Source: Opitutia bacterium
GTDB lineage: Bacteria; Verrucomicrobiota; Verrucomicrobiia; Opitutales; Opitutaceae
Length of the DNA: 64,000 bases
Direction of reading: 5' to 3'
NCBI GenBank assembly: GCA_016187945.1
Contig: JACPIT010000005.1
Coordinates: forward strand, 682,001 to 746,000
Shown here: positions 43,411 through 51,980 of the stretch, piece after piece
Layout: every line of letters begins with the position of its first letter
Numbering within the stretch: position 1 is the stretch's first letter
Position numbers and translations under genes: made by a program
Notes under the pieces: model-generated
Databases searched by the model: none
Seen by the model: the letters and a program-made list of their open reading frames with translations, nothing else
Told to the model about the DNA's origin: nothing

Positions 43411-44139
43411 TCACGCACTGGCGCGCTCCGTTGGCGGAACTTTCGCCACGGCTGCCGTCGCCAGAAGACGGCGCTGGAATCCGGGATACTGAATCCGCTG
43501 AGGCGACACCCAGATATACCCGTGCTGAAGCGCATACAGCATGAGCTGACCTTTGTGATGCAGCTTCATCTTCGCCATGATCGCCTTCCGGTGCGTGTTC
43601 ACCGTGTAGGGTGAAAGCCCGAGCCGTTCCGCCGCCTGCTGATCGTCTGAGCCGTCCCCGATGACCGAGAGCACCATTTGTTCCTTCTCCGTGAGGGCAT
43701 CGAGTGTGATGTTCTTCGGCCGTTTCAAATTCGGTAGCATCGTCGTGCTTACGTAGAGCCGGCGTTGCATCACCTCCTGCAACGCGGTCGGGAGATTCTC
43801 CATGCCCTCCGCGTGTCCATCATAAAGACCATCGTAGCGGATACTGCGCAGCAGATCGAAGGTGCGGGCGTCCTTGCGCGACGTGAGCACGAGGATTGGC
43901 AGCGCCGTTTCGATGAACGGCTCCAGGTGCTCCAATCCATCCATGTCGTCGATCTTCACGCCGGTAATGAACAGGTCCGGCACCCGTGCCTGAATCGAAT
44001 CGAGCGCGTCGAACCCGAGCTGAAACACCTGCACGTCGGCGTTCCGCCACAGGTCTTTGATATGTCGGCTGATCAAATCCCCGTAAAGTCTATCGCCCTT
44101 CAGGACCACGATGCGTGGCGCGGCGTTTTTGGGCAACAT
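43411..44139 (-). CDS. LuxR-type regulator with degenerate receiver domain
   Basis: 242-aa protein with an N-terminal receiver-like domain (1-125) and a C-terminal LuxR/GerE helix-turn-helix (LTEKEQMVLSVIGDGSDDQQ, then GLSPYTVNTHRKAIMAKM, about 148-195). The receiver is unusual. The acidic pair after the first strand is replaced by LKGD, and the phospho-acceptor Asp in the usual PDLxxxD context is Gly (PDLFITGVKIDDMDG). It may act without phosphorylation. It starts 2 bp after the ClpB-like gene's stop and is the last gene of the T4SS operon. Confidence 0.82.
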   Translation of the reverse strand: MLPKNAAPRIVVLKGDRLYGDLISRHIKDLWRNADVQVFQLGFDALDSIQARVPDLFITGVKIDDMDGLEHLEPFIETALPILVLTSRKDARTFDLLRSIRYDGLYDGHAEGMENLPTALQEVMQRRLYVSTTMLPNLKRPKNITLDALTEKEQMVLSVIGDGSDDQQAAERLGLSPYTVNTHRKAIMAKMKLHHKGQLMLYALQHGYIWVSPQRIQYPGFQRRLLATAAVAKVPPTERASA

Positions 44140-44141
44140 GG

Positions 44142-45056
44142 CTATGAGGCGGCAGGGTTCAGGTGCAGTTTCATTCCATCCGAATGCGGCAGCAGGCGGC
44201 CTGAGCCGTCGCCCCCGCGCAGTAACTCGCGAGCGAGCGCGTTCCGAACCAGAAGCTCGGCGGCGTCACGCATCGGCCTGGCCCCAAGCCGCTCGTGATA
44301 CCCCCGACTAACGACAATTCCTTGCACGGATGGTTCCGGGGAAACCCGATAGCCCAGCCCGGCTAGCGTCCGACACTCCTTCTCCACCAGCCCGGAAGCG
44401 ATGGCGCACTGCGCCTCGTAGTCGAGTTTGTTGAACACCACGGTCAGCGTGATGCGGGCGAAGATTTCCGGCCGCAGTTCCCGCTGCGCATCCTGCCGCA
44501 CAAGGCGCTCCATTGTCTCATACTTCGACTTCCGGAGCGTCATGATGCGTTGCGCGCCGATGTTGCTCGTAAGCACCACATACCAGGCCGAGAAATCCAG
44601 CACACGGTTGCGGCCCGTCGTCAGCCGGGCCGCATCGAGTAACTGAAGGAGCACGTCCAAGACCCGCGGATGCGCCTTCTCGATTTCATCGAAGAGCAGC
44701 GTGCCGCAGCCGGCGCACGCATCAAACCCCTCCGCGATCCGGCCCGGCTCATCGGCGGTCCCGAGCAACAACCCGAGGCGATCCGCCGTCTGGTATTCCG
44801 ACATGTCGAGCCGGACGACACGATCCGGGCCAAGCAGGTCTTCCGTGAAGCGCAGTGTCAGCTCCGTCTTGCCGACGCCGGTCGGGCCGAGAAACAGGAA
44901 GCTCGCCTTCGGCCGACCGGGCACGGTGAGTCCAAGCTCACCGTGTTGCAGCCGCTCGGCGACCAAATCGATAGCCGTATCCTGTCCCGTGAGCATCGCC
45001 TTCAAGCGATCCGGCAAGGTCCGGAGCTTTTCGAGGTGTTCGGCGGCGATACTCAT
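44142..45056 (-). CDS. ClpB/ClpA-like AAA+ ATPase of the right conjugation cluster
   Basis: 304-aa AAA+ protein: Walker A GPTGVGKTELTLRF (about 54-67), Walker B TLLFDEIEKAHPR, sensor LTSNIGA, and Clp-type small domain HERLGARPMRDAAE. It is the counterpart of 4980-5921. As no VirB11-type ATPase is seen in either cluster, it may provide assembly or disassembly power there. It ends 9 bp upstream of the LuxR-type gene direction and follows the lipoprotein gene. Confidence 0.82.
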   Translation of the reverse strand: MSIAAEHLEKLRTLPDRLKAMLTGQDTAIDLVAERLQHGELGLTVPGRPKASFLFLGPTGVGKTELTLRFTEDLLGPDRVVRLDMSEYQTADRLGLLLGTADEPGRIAEGFDACAGCGTLLFDEIEKAHPRVLDVLLQLLDAARLTTGRNRVLDFSAWYVVLTSNIGAQRIMTLRKSKYETMERLVRQDAQRELRPEIFARITLTVVFNKLDYEAQCAIASGLVEKECRTLAGLGYRVSPEPSVQGIVVSRGYHERLGARPMRDAAELLVRNALARELLRGGDGSGRLLPHSDGMKLHLNPAAS

Positions 45057-45065
45057 GACGCGCTC

Positions 45066-45611
45066 TCACCATTTCGCTTCCGTGGCGGCCGTGGCGTTCG
45101 CCACCACCGGTTCCGACGCGGCAGGCGGCACCCCGGAACGGAGCCGGCCGCGCTCGGCTTCGAGTTGCTCGCGGAGCTTCGCCGCTTCCGCACTCTGGCG
45201 CACCAGTTGCGCATACTGAGCCTGCATTCGACGCTCGGTTTCGGCCATCGAGGACTGCATCGCACGCAGCTCCCCCGTGATGGCCTTTTGCGTGGCGAGT
45301 TCCGCCGCAAGTTCGGCGTCGCCGGAAAGCGGAGCATGGCTCGCCGGGGCATAGCCCGTGCGCGGCACGGTTCCCGTGTCGTCGGCAGCGTTCGCCGGGA
45401 CGATGGTGCGGCGATAGACGGCGTGCGCTTCATGGCGAATCGAGGGATTCACCGCCTCGCGATAACCGCGCACATCGTAACGCGTCTCGACCGCTTTGGT
45501 CGGAACGAAGGCGGCCACGGGCGCGACCGGGGGCGGCTGGATCGCGACGGGCTGCTTGGTCGCGCAACCGGCGAGGAGAACCGCGGGGAGAATATACCAG
45601 AGGGTTCGCAT
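45066..45611 (-). CDS. Lipoprotein with coiled coil in the T4SS operon
   Basis: 181-aa protein with a lipobox (AVLLAGCA, Cys about residue 16), a Pro-rich region (AIQPPPVAPVAAF) and a C-terminal coiled coil (TERRMQAQYAQLVRQSAEAA). In position it could play the VirB7/TrbH lipoprotein role between VirB10 and the ATPase gene, but sequence alone does not show this. Confidence 0.7.
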   Translation of the reverse strand: MRTLWYILPAVLLAGCATKQPVAIQPPPVAPVAAFVPTKAVETRYDVRGYREAVNPSIRHEAHAVYRRTIVPANAADDTGTVPRTGYAPASHAPLSGDAELAAELATQKAITGELRAMQSSMAETERRMQAQYAQLVRQSAEAAKLREQLEAERGRLRSGVPPAASEPVVANATAATEAKW

Positions 45612-45613
45612 AG

Positions 45614-46738
45614 TTATCCTTGTGATGGGTGTTGAGGAGCTGGCCGAGGAGCCACGGGTTCAGGCGGCGCGGGCTGAGGGGATTTCACTCCCGCCACGCT
45701 CGCCTTCTGCGGATCGACCGACTCGAGAACGTAAACGTAGAATTCCTTACCGGCCGCCACGCGGACGAAGTAGCCGTTTTCCTCAATGTCCTTCAGCGTG
45801 CGCTTCGCGTAGAGATCGAACACGTCGCCCACGCCTTCACGCACACCGTTGGAGACCGAACCGGTGATGGTCGTCCCCAAGGCGGTCTGCGTCCGGTCCT
45901 GCGTGCCGCGCGCGAAACCGCTGAGCGCGGCGGACGCCAGCACCTTCAATTCCTGCAAGTCATCCGTCGCCATCAGACGGCCTTTGATGCCGCCGGACCC
46001 ATCGGTGATTCCGTAGCCGTCAATGTCGTGTTCGTATTCGCGATCCAATGCCACGCCGTTGAACGCCAGCTCGCGGCCATCCTGCCAGACGAAACGCCAG
46101 GTGCCGGATGCGTTCACGCGGTCGCGCAGCCGACCCGCGCGCGCCGTGCCATGCACGAGCGTGTTGGCCGGAATGACCTTCTTGCCGTTCTGCCAAACGT
46201 CTTCGAGCAGAACCGCGATGACCGGCGTCTCCAGATTCGCGCTATCGATCGTGTTCACGAGTTTGCACTTCAAGAGCGTGCCGAACGGCATGAACTTCTC
46301 TGGCGGTGGCGGAACCGCGCGCTCGGACCGAACCGGCGGCGCTTCATACGAGGCAAGCAATGAGGCGTAGCGAATCTTGCGCGGTTTTGGTTCTGCGGCC
46401 GGCGTCGCCGTGTGCGGTTTCTGGCCCGCCGCGCCCGTGGCCACGGGTGCAGCCGGACGGAAGGGCACAATACCGCCGGCGGTGGTGGCCTCGCCTGCCT
46501 GGGCGACTACCTGCAGACGCGCTTGCTGTGGCAACCCGCTTTCGAGGCCTTGATCCAACGGCACCCGCACCTGACCGAGTTCGACCTTCTTCGTGCTCTG
46601 CGCGGCGAGCTTTGCCGCCTCGCGCTCCTGCGATTGCTGGCGTCCGTAAATCGCCAGACCGGAAAACAGCACGACGACGAACACGATGAACAACCCGAAC
46701 TTACTCTTGAAGAAATTGCCGATGTTGCGCGGGTTCAT
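45614..46738 (-). CDS. trbI: TrbI/VirB10-family channel protein
   Basis: 374-aa bitopic inner-membrane protein: short cytoplasmic start, transmembrane helix (GLFIVFVVVLFSGLAIYG, about 15-32), and a Pro-rich periplasmic linker. The C-terminal VirB10 beta-barrel domain has FMPFGTLLKCKLVNTID (about 150) and VIPANTLVHGTARAGRL. It spans both membranes in T4SS and senses ATP energy. A 4-bp overlap with the upstream VirB9-like gene supports the operon. Confidence 0.9.
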   Translation of the reverse strand: MNPRNIGNFFKSKFGLFIVFVVVLFSGLAIYGRQQSQEREAAKLAAQSTKKVELGQVRVPLDQGLESGLPQQARLQVVAQAGEATTAGGIVPFRPAAPVATGAAGQKPHTATPAAEPKPRKIRYASLLASYEAPPVRSERAVPPPPEKFMPFGTLLKCKLVNTIDSANLETPVIAVLLEDVWQNGKKVIPANTLVHGTARAGRLRDRVNASGTWRFVWQDGRELAFNGVALDREYEHDIDGYGITDGSGGIKGRLMATDDLQELKVLASAALSGFARGTQDRTQTALGTTITGSVSNGVREGVGDVFDLYAKRTLKDIEENGYFVRVAAGKEFYVYVLESVDPQKASVAGVKSPQPAPPEPVAPRPAPQHPSQG

Positions 46739-47643
46739 GACTTCGGTGCCTCCGCTACTGCCGGTGCCGTGGACTCCGTTGTCGCGACGGCCTCACGTCG
46801 CGAGGTATTGACCAGAATGGTGAACGCGTTGTCGGCGCTGAGATCGTTGCGCGTGCCATCCGGCATACCGACGACGGCGAACTCAGCGTCGGCGCTCTCG
46901 CCAGGAGCGAGACTGCGCGGACCGTTGGCGATGGACTGCTCAAATTTCTCTGCGGCGACCCGGGCCGCAAACGTGCTCGGGGCAAGATCGAGGGTTCGGT
47001 CCGTGGTATTCTTCAGCCGCAGCAAAAACACCACCGCGTCCTCCTTGGAGAAGCGATAGACTTCCTGCACGGTCACCTCCACGTCGGGCAGGGTGACGGT
47101 GCGGTTTTGAGCACGGAGCGTCACGCCCTCGACAGCCTTCGGCAGCGACTTGGCCAGGACGGGATAGGCCCGCGCACGATCCAACAGGCTGAGCCCGATG
47201 CGCGGCGAAAATTTCACGGGCTCCGGCGGCGCTTCCACCCGGATGGCCGTCGCCTGAGTCGCGGGCTGGAAGATCACGCTGGCGACCGAATCCGCCGCGA
47301 CCGTGCGAAGGTTGAGAACGTAGGCAGAGCCTTCGTAAATCGCCGTCAGCCTCGCGGCGGCGTCGGGCTGGAGACTGCGGACAAGGATGAAGTTCGATCC
47401 GGGCGCATGGGATACATGGAATCGCAGGGGCGTCCCTTCCTCGACCTCCACCGATTGCTTACCACCCTCGATCAACATGTCCGCTCCCGCCACGGCGGTG
47501 ATCGGACCGGGGAACATGACGGTGGTGACCTCGCGGGACACCGGCAGGTCCACCGCCTGCTTCGGATCAAGCCGGGCCTCGCGAATCGTTTGCGCCGCGA
47601 GCGCCGAGGCGAGGCCGATGAAGAGTAAGAGGGATTTCATCAT
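46735..47643 (-). CDS. VirB9/TrbG-like secreted T4SS protein
   Basis: 302-aa protein with a signal peptide (MMKSLLLFIGLASALAAQ) and a beta-rich body (REVTTVMFPGPITAVAGAD, FILVRSLQPDAA). It resembles the VirB9/TraK type of outer-membrane-complex partner in its N-terminal strand pattern and in its place between VirB8 and VirB10. The second half (LKNTTDRTLDLAPSTF) looks like an immunoglobulin-type beta domain. Moderate certainty. Confidence 0.65.
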   Translation of the reverse strand: MMKSLLLFIGLASALAAQTIREARLDPKQAVDLPVSREVTTVMFPGPITAVAGADMLIEGGKQSVEVEEGTPLRFHVSHAPGSNFILVRSLQPDAAARLTAIYEGSAYVLNLRTVAADSVASVIFQPATQATAIRVEAPPEPVKFSPRIGLSLLDRARAYPVLAKSLPKAVEGVTLRAQNRTVTLPDVEVTVQEVYRFSKEDAVVFLLRLKNTTDRTLDLAPSTFAARVAAEKFEQSIANGPRSLAPGESADAEFAVVGMPDGTRNDLSADNAFTILVNTSRREAVATTESTAPAVAEAPKS

Positions 47644-47652
47644 GGCGCGTCC

Positions 47653-48318
47653 TCACGTCTTGATGGGCTCCACTTGGAACGCGGCGACCGCGGTCGGAAA
47701 CCGCCCGTTGCGGGTCAGGTCCGGGTTGACCAGGAACTTGAATTTCACCCGGTAGCGGAGCACCTCTGTGATCGGGGCGCCCTGATAGGAGCCGACTCGG
47801 ATCAACTGAACGTCGGCTGACGTGTAGAAGGCGTTGTCGCGCGTGCTCAGAATCTCCGGCACCCCGACCTCCACTTTCTGATGGAGGGATTTGGCTTCGA
47901 ACTCGGGTTTGGTCCGGTTGAGCGATGCCTGTGCAGTCTGTGCGGCCTCCCGGAGGAAGAGCTGTTTGAACAACTCGGGGTTGTCCAAGCCCGCCGGGTT
48001 GCGTTCGAACAGCGCCTTGCACGCGAGCTTCGTTTGCATCGCGTGCAGGTCTTTCGCTTCCTGAATGTCCACCACAGGCGACACGTAGTAGGTGCCAAGA
48101 CTGTCGATCATGACGACCTCGCGCTTGCGGGTCAGTTGCTCGACCAGTTGATGGCGGTCCCAGACCGCCCAGACCCACGCCATGACGGCGACGAGGAACC
48201 AGATTAACGACTGACGACGCTGCCGGTCAAAAATGGCCAGCAGTGACGACTTCGGTTTCCCGAACTGCGGCGCAATGCGTGAAGCGGGCGCGGAAGCGGT
48301 TTCGGCGTTGGCGACCAT
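47653..48318 (-). CDS. VirB8/TrbF-like inner-membrane protein
   Basis: 221-aa protein with a single transmembrane helix (LIWFLVAVMAWVWAVW, about 38-53) and a periplasmic domain of the size and pattern of VirB8 (NTF2-like; ILSTRDNAFYTSADVQLIRVG, then LRYRVKFKFLVNPDLT). VirB8 nucleates the inner-membrane complex. It lies between VirB6/TrbL and VirB9, the usual neighbourhood. Confidence 0.72.
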   Translation of the reverse strand: MVANAETASAPASRIAPQFGKPKSSLLAIFDRQRRQSLIWFLVAVMAWVWAVWDRHQLVEQLTRKREVVMIDSLGTYYVSPVVDIQEAKDLHAMQTKLACKALFERNPAGLDNPELFKQLFLREAAQTAQASLNRTKPEFEAKSLHQKVEVGVPEILSTRDNAFYTSADVQLIRVGSYQGAPITEVLRYRVKFKFLVNPDLTRNGRFPTAVAAFQVEPIKT

Positions 48319-48323
48319 GGCAG

Positions 48324-48530
48324 TTACCTCCGGGGGTTGTCTTGGTTTGGATGCGTGGCAGGGCGTGACGCATTCCGCCGCTTATTCGCACCCTCTCCTT
48401 CATCTTGACGCATCGTTTCAAGCATCGCCTTGGCCATGTCGTCCTCGGCTTGGGCGAGACGGTCTGTCTCGCGGGCAAGGTCCTTGAGCGCCTTGGGATA
48501 CTTCCGATGAAAGTTAAATATCGGGCTCAT
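48324..48530 (-). CDS. Small hypothetical protein in the T4SS operon
   Basis: 68-aa hydrophilic protein (KDLARETDRLAQAEDDMAKA, Arg/Asn-rich end). It overlaps the TrbL gene's stop by 4 bp and ends 6 bp before virB8. No recognised family; translational coupling suggests it is real. Confidence 0.6.
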   Translation of the reverse strand: MSPIFNFHRKYPKALKDLARETDRLAQAEDDMAKAMLETMRQDEGEGANKRRNASRPATHPNQDNPRR

Positions 48531-49708
48531 ATGTCGATGGCAGCTTGGTTGGGATTGTCCTCGTGGGGTTGTTTATCAAAGCCGCTACGGCTTTGCCGTT
48601 TTCGTTTCGAATGCTCCCGGAACTCTTCGGCCATGCTTTCTGCGGCGCCGGCACGGCGTGCCTGCGCGGAGGCCATCTCCTGAGTGGCCGCAACCTGGCT
48701 TCGCATAAGTCGCCCGGCATAAAGTCCCGAGACCCCACCGATGGCAGCGCCGGTCGTCCGAGCAGATCCTCCACCCCGAACCGCAGATTCAGTGCCGCTC
48801 GCCATGGCCCCGGTAGCTGCGGCAGCAATCACGCCGGCCGCACCAACACCGCCCGTGGCCGCGGCTACACCTGCACCGACACCACCGGCAAAGACCGACT
48901 GTGCCACTCCTCCTACACCGCGAGCAAACTCTGCGGCGGGATTCGCGCCCATGAGCAAAACCTTAGTTGTGACATAGGGAGCCAATACCGAGCTGACCAG
49001 CATCCACGCACCGATGAGCAACACCGTGAGCGCGGGCGCCGCAATTGGTGCTCCGACAATGAACAGGGGCACAAGGCTGGCCGTTGCGGCGGCATCCAAC
49101 ATCGCTTTCGTTACCACCGCGGCAATGATCCAGCCGAACGGCCAGCAAACCAGGGCGGCGAGACCGATAACAAACTTCTGTGCGACGCCGGTCATCGGAC
49201 GGAGCATAAAGAAGGAAAGAAAGATCGGACTAATGGCCCAGCCAGCCGTGAGTAGAATGTCGCCGACGAGTTTGACCACGTATTGAACGCCCCATGAGAG
49301 CCAACCGAACAACCAAAGGAGCGCATAACAGATCGCAGTCCCAACCGATTTGGTGCCCCAAATGATGTCCCACATGCTGGCATCAGGTTCAGTCGCAGCC
49401 TTGCCGGCGATGAACTGCACGAACTGTTCATCAACTGCAGTCGGATCGACGCCCAACATGCTCCCAAATGCGCTCACAATGTCGTTGAGGCGCATCAGCC
49501 ATTCACGGAGGAAGAGCGTCGAGATTCCGATCAAGAACACCTTCGCAATCAGCCAGGCATATGCACCGGCCTCGGGACGACTCCGAATGGCGTGAAACGC
49601 CATCCCGGCGGCCACAATCGCACTACCGATGTAAGCGCATCCGCCCCACAACGACGAGAGACCGTCAAAGTAGGAAGATGGGAGAATGCTGCCTGTGGGC
49701 GCGGCCAT
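48527..49708 (-). CDS. trbL: TrbL/VirB6-family polytopic membrane protein
   Basis: 393-aa protein with about six hydrophobic segments (for example LWLFGWLSWGVQYVVKLVG, FFMLRPMTGVAQKFVIG, LTVLLIGAWMLVSSVLA). A Gly/Ala-rich region follows (GVGAGVAAATGGVGAAGVI), then a charged C-terminal tail. This is the layout of TrbL/VirB6, the inner-membrane channel component. It lies between TrbJ-side lipoproteins and VirB8. Confidence 0.85.
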   Translation of the reverse strand: MAAPTGSILPSSYFDGLSSLWGGCAYIGSAIVAAGMAFHAIRSRPEAGAYAWLIAKVFLIGISTLFLREWLMRLNDIVSAFGSMLGVDPTAVDEQFVQFIAGKAATEPDASMWDIIWGTKSVGTAICYALLWLFGWLSWGVQYVVKLVGDILLTAGWAISPIFLSFFMLRPMTGVAQKFVIGLAALVCWPFGWIIAAVVTKAMLDAAATASLVPLFIVGAPIAAPALTVLLIGAWMLVSSVLAPYVTTKVLLMGANPAAEFARGVGGVAQSVFAGGVGAGVAAATGGVGAAGVIAAAATGAMASGTESAVRGGGSARTTGAAIGGVSGLYAGRLMRSQVAATQEMASAQARRAGAAESMAEEFREHSKRKRQSRSGFDKQPHEDNPNQAAIDI

Positions 49709-49722
49709 AAGATTTCCAGCGA

Positions 49723-49956
49723 TTATTTCTTCGGTGTTTCGGGCGCATTCGGTGCCACCGTGTCATCGACTTTCTTGAGATAGTCCCGGTTCTTAAAGAC
49801 CTTCGGTAGCGCCTCCATCTCCTTGCGGGCAGCCTCGGCGCGCGCCTTGGCCTCAGCCTCTTCACGGACGCGCCGGGCTTCCGCCTCACGGTCCACGCAT
49901 CCGCTCGCGACCAACACCGCCATCAGCAAAACTCCGGTGATCGTAGGTGCTTTCAT
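49723..49956 (-). CDS. Small lipoprotein (entry-exclusion/TrbK-like by position)
   Basis: 77-aa protein with a lipobox (AVLVASGCVD, Cys about residue 20) and a highly charged helix (REAEARRVREEAEAKARAEA). The position between TrbJ and TrbL is that of TrbK entry-exclusion lipoproteins in other Trb operons. The role here is inference from position only. Confidence 0.6.
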   Translation of the reverse strand: MKAPTITGVLLMAVLVASGCVDREAEARRVREEAEAKARAEAARKEMEALPKVFKNRDYLKKVDDTVAPNAPETPKK

Positions 49957-49995
49957 AGGACCGTTTTGACCGATTTTTTCCGGGGGTGTTCGCCG

Positions 49996-50805
49996 TTAGG
50001 GTGTGAAACGTTTTTCAAACACATACCGGAGCATGGACTCGTATTGCGGCTTAAACGTTGTCGATAGCTTCCGGGCCTCCTGCTGGGCGAGGCGGCGGCG
50101 GGCCTCGGCATCGGCTTCGGTCTGGGCATTGGTCATGGCCGTGGACTCGGCCGCCTTGACCTGCACCTGGGCTGCACTCATGGCGACCTCAGCATCGACC
50201 GCGGTAAGCTGCCCATACTGGGCGTTGAGCACCGCCTCCAACTTCTTCTGCTCCGCCTCCGTTTCGGCCGCCCGGAGGGCTTCGCTGGTTTGGGCGATGG
50301 CCCGCTTCAAGTCCTCCCGGCGCGTGTAAACGTCGCTCTGCACGGCCTTGAATTCATCTACCGTGACGGCCATGTCGTGAGACTCTTTGTAAACGGTCGG
50401 GTCGCGTTCAATCACGGCACCATCGAAGTCGCGGAAGTCTGCCCGGACTTCGCGGAAGATGCCGCCCCGCGTGTCGCCGAACAACCCCCGGCCATCGACG
50501 CGGGCGATGCCCTGCGCCCAGGTCTTGACCTGTGTCGGGAGGCTCAGGTCGGCACGGAACTCCGCAAAGCCGACGAGATCCTTCACGTTGGCCATGTCAC
50601 CCATGCGCTTGAGCTGGGTCTCGAACTGTTGAATCTGCCGAATCTGATTGGTGATCTGCGTGGCCTGATTCGCCAACTGCTCCACCATCGCAGCGTAATT
50701 CACGGCGCTTTGCTGGAGGTTTGCGGCATCGATCACCGCCCATTGCGCGAGGCCTGAACTCGCGCCCATCGTCAGCACCGAGGCCAATAGGAGCGTCGTT
50801 TTCAT
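49996..50805 (-). CDS. trbJ: TrbJ/VirB5-family T4SS protein
   Basis: 269-aa secreted protein with a signal peptide (LLLASVLTMGASSGLAQW) and a long helical body with coiled coils (EQLANQATQITNQIRQIQQ, SAAQVQVKAAESTAMTNA). The Gln-rich opening matches the truncated protein at 1-185. TrbJ/VirB5 proteins are minor pilus components. It overlaps the upstream lipoprotein gene by 4 bp. Confidence 0.8.
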   Translation of the reverse strand: MKTTLLLASVLTMGASSGLAQWAVIDAANLQQSAVNYAAMVEQLANQATQITNQIRQIQQFETQLKRMGDMANVKDLVGFAEFRADLSLPTQVKTWAQGIARVDGRGLFGDTRGGIFREVRADFRDFDGAVIERDPTVYKESHDMAVTVDEFKAVQSDVYTRREDLKRAIAQTSEALRAAETEAEQKKLEAVLNAQYGQLTAVDAEVAMSAAQVQVKAAESTAMTNAQTEADAEARRRLAQQEARKLSTTFKPQYESMLRYVFEKRFTP

Positions 50806-51296
50806 GAACCGGTTTCCTCCTTCGGCATGACCACGCGAATGACTCGCTTGGTCGGCTCGCGCCTGACCCCGTCACGATCCGTTTGGGGCACGTCGATTTC
50901 GTAATAGGTCTCCTCGTAGCCGTCATCGAGCGACCGGCGTTGGTTGTCCCGGGCGATCCAGTATTGCTGCTTCACGGCGTTCGACTGGCCCTTTTCGTAG
51001 CCGGCCAGATACGCCTCCCGCTGGGCCTTGTTATTGAAGTAGTTGATGGTTTCGCCGACCACGAAGCCCGCCGCCGCCCCGACCGCGGCATTCTTGGCTT
51101 TGCCGTCGCCCTCCCGGGCGCCGATGTAAGCTCCGCCCGCCGTTGTGGCTGCGGTCGTGGCAAAGTTGCGCGTGCGCCCGGCCGACTCGGCGCTGGCAGT
51201 CGCACAGCCCGGCATGAAGAGGACAACCACCACCATGAACAGCAGGCCGACCAGATACGGCTGCGAGAACGAGAGACTGTCCAGGAATCGTTGCAT
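50802..51296 (-). CDS. Glycine-zipper lipoprotein (right cluster)
   Basis: 164-aa protein with a long hydrophobic start (YLVGLLFMVVVVLFMPGCA, lipobox Cys), a Gly/Ala zipper (TTAGGAYIGARE, VGAAAGFVVG), and the motif VKQQYWIARDNQRR shared with the left lipoprotein (VKQQYWI). The ATG at 51296 gives the proper lipoprotein signal; the upstream in-frame extension is discarded. Conserved in place between trbE-side genes and TrbJ. Confidence 0.74.
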   Translation of the reverse strand: MQRFLDSLSFSQPYLVGLLFMVVVVLFMPGCATASAESAGRTRNFATTAATTAGGAYIGAREGDGKAKNAAVGAAAGFVVGETINYFNNKAQREAYLAGYEKGQSNAVKQQYWIARDNQRRSLDDGYEETYYEIDVPQTDRDGVRREPTKRVIRVVMPKEETGS

Positions 51297-51316
51297 GGGT
51301 AGCCTTGGGTTGAGGA

Positions 51317-51976
51317 TCAGGATTCGTTGATTGTGAGTTTGAGTTCGTGACGTTGCGCGTGGCCCTGACGCTGGCCCTCGCGTGCACACAGCCGGTCAAT
51401 CGCATGGGCGATGAAAACGCCTGCCTCCAACCGCCCTTCGAGGAATTCAACAATGTCCGCCTTCATCCGCAGGCGGTCGGAAGGCGGAAGCAGATGGGTT
51501 TCAAGGACCGCCTCGACTTCGGCGACCTCACTCTCATCCAATGGATCGCGACCGTCCCGTTCCTCAATACGCTCCGAAAAGGGCGCGAGGCGTTCGAACA
51601 AGCGGTCTTCCTCGACCATCTCGTATCCCGCGTGAAGGAGATCGAACCCGGAGCGGCTGACCATGACTTCGGTTGGCTCACCGGACCGCACCAAGGTCGC
51701 AGCGTCTCCCGTTGCCGTCTCCCGCTCCATGAGCCGGAAGATCAGAGCGTCATCTTCAAAGGCGGCTTCGATATGTCGGTGACGGCTCACGCGCTGAGAT
51801 TCCGAACCCGGCACGCCGGTCTCGGCTTTGCGTGTGACCTGCACATCGGGAAGCTGCACCAGAACACGCGGCAGAGGAACGACCCCGCCGGCGGTGCCGC
51901 GATGCTCGTCCCGGTAGCTGCGGCCCGCCACAACCATGCGCTGCGCCTCGCGTTGGATTTCCTCGTTGGTCTTCAT
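51317..51976 (-). CDS. Hypothetical acidic protein between trbE and the lipoprotein gene
   Basis: 219-aa protein rich in Glu and Arg (RLMERETATGDAATLVR, DPLDESEVAEVEAVLETHL). No signal peptide or membrane segment, so cytoplasmic. Not found between the corresponding genes of the left cluster, where trbE and the lipoprotein overlap. The start (ATG 51976) is 5 bp after the trbE stop. Function unknown. Confidence 0.6.
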   Translation of the reverse strand: MKTNEEIQREAQRMVVAGRSYRDEHRGTAGGVVPLPRVLVQLPDVQVTRKAETGVPGSESQRVSRHRHIEAAFEDDALIFRLMERETATGDAATLVRSGEPTEVMVSRSGFDLLHAGYEMVEEDRLFERLAPFSERIEERDGRDPLDESEVAEVEAVLETHLLPPSDRLRMKADIVEFLEGRLEAGVFIAHAIDRLCAREGQRQGHAQRHELKLTINES

Positions 51977-51980
51977 GGCA

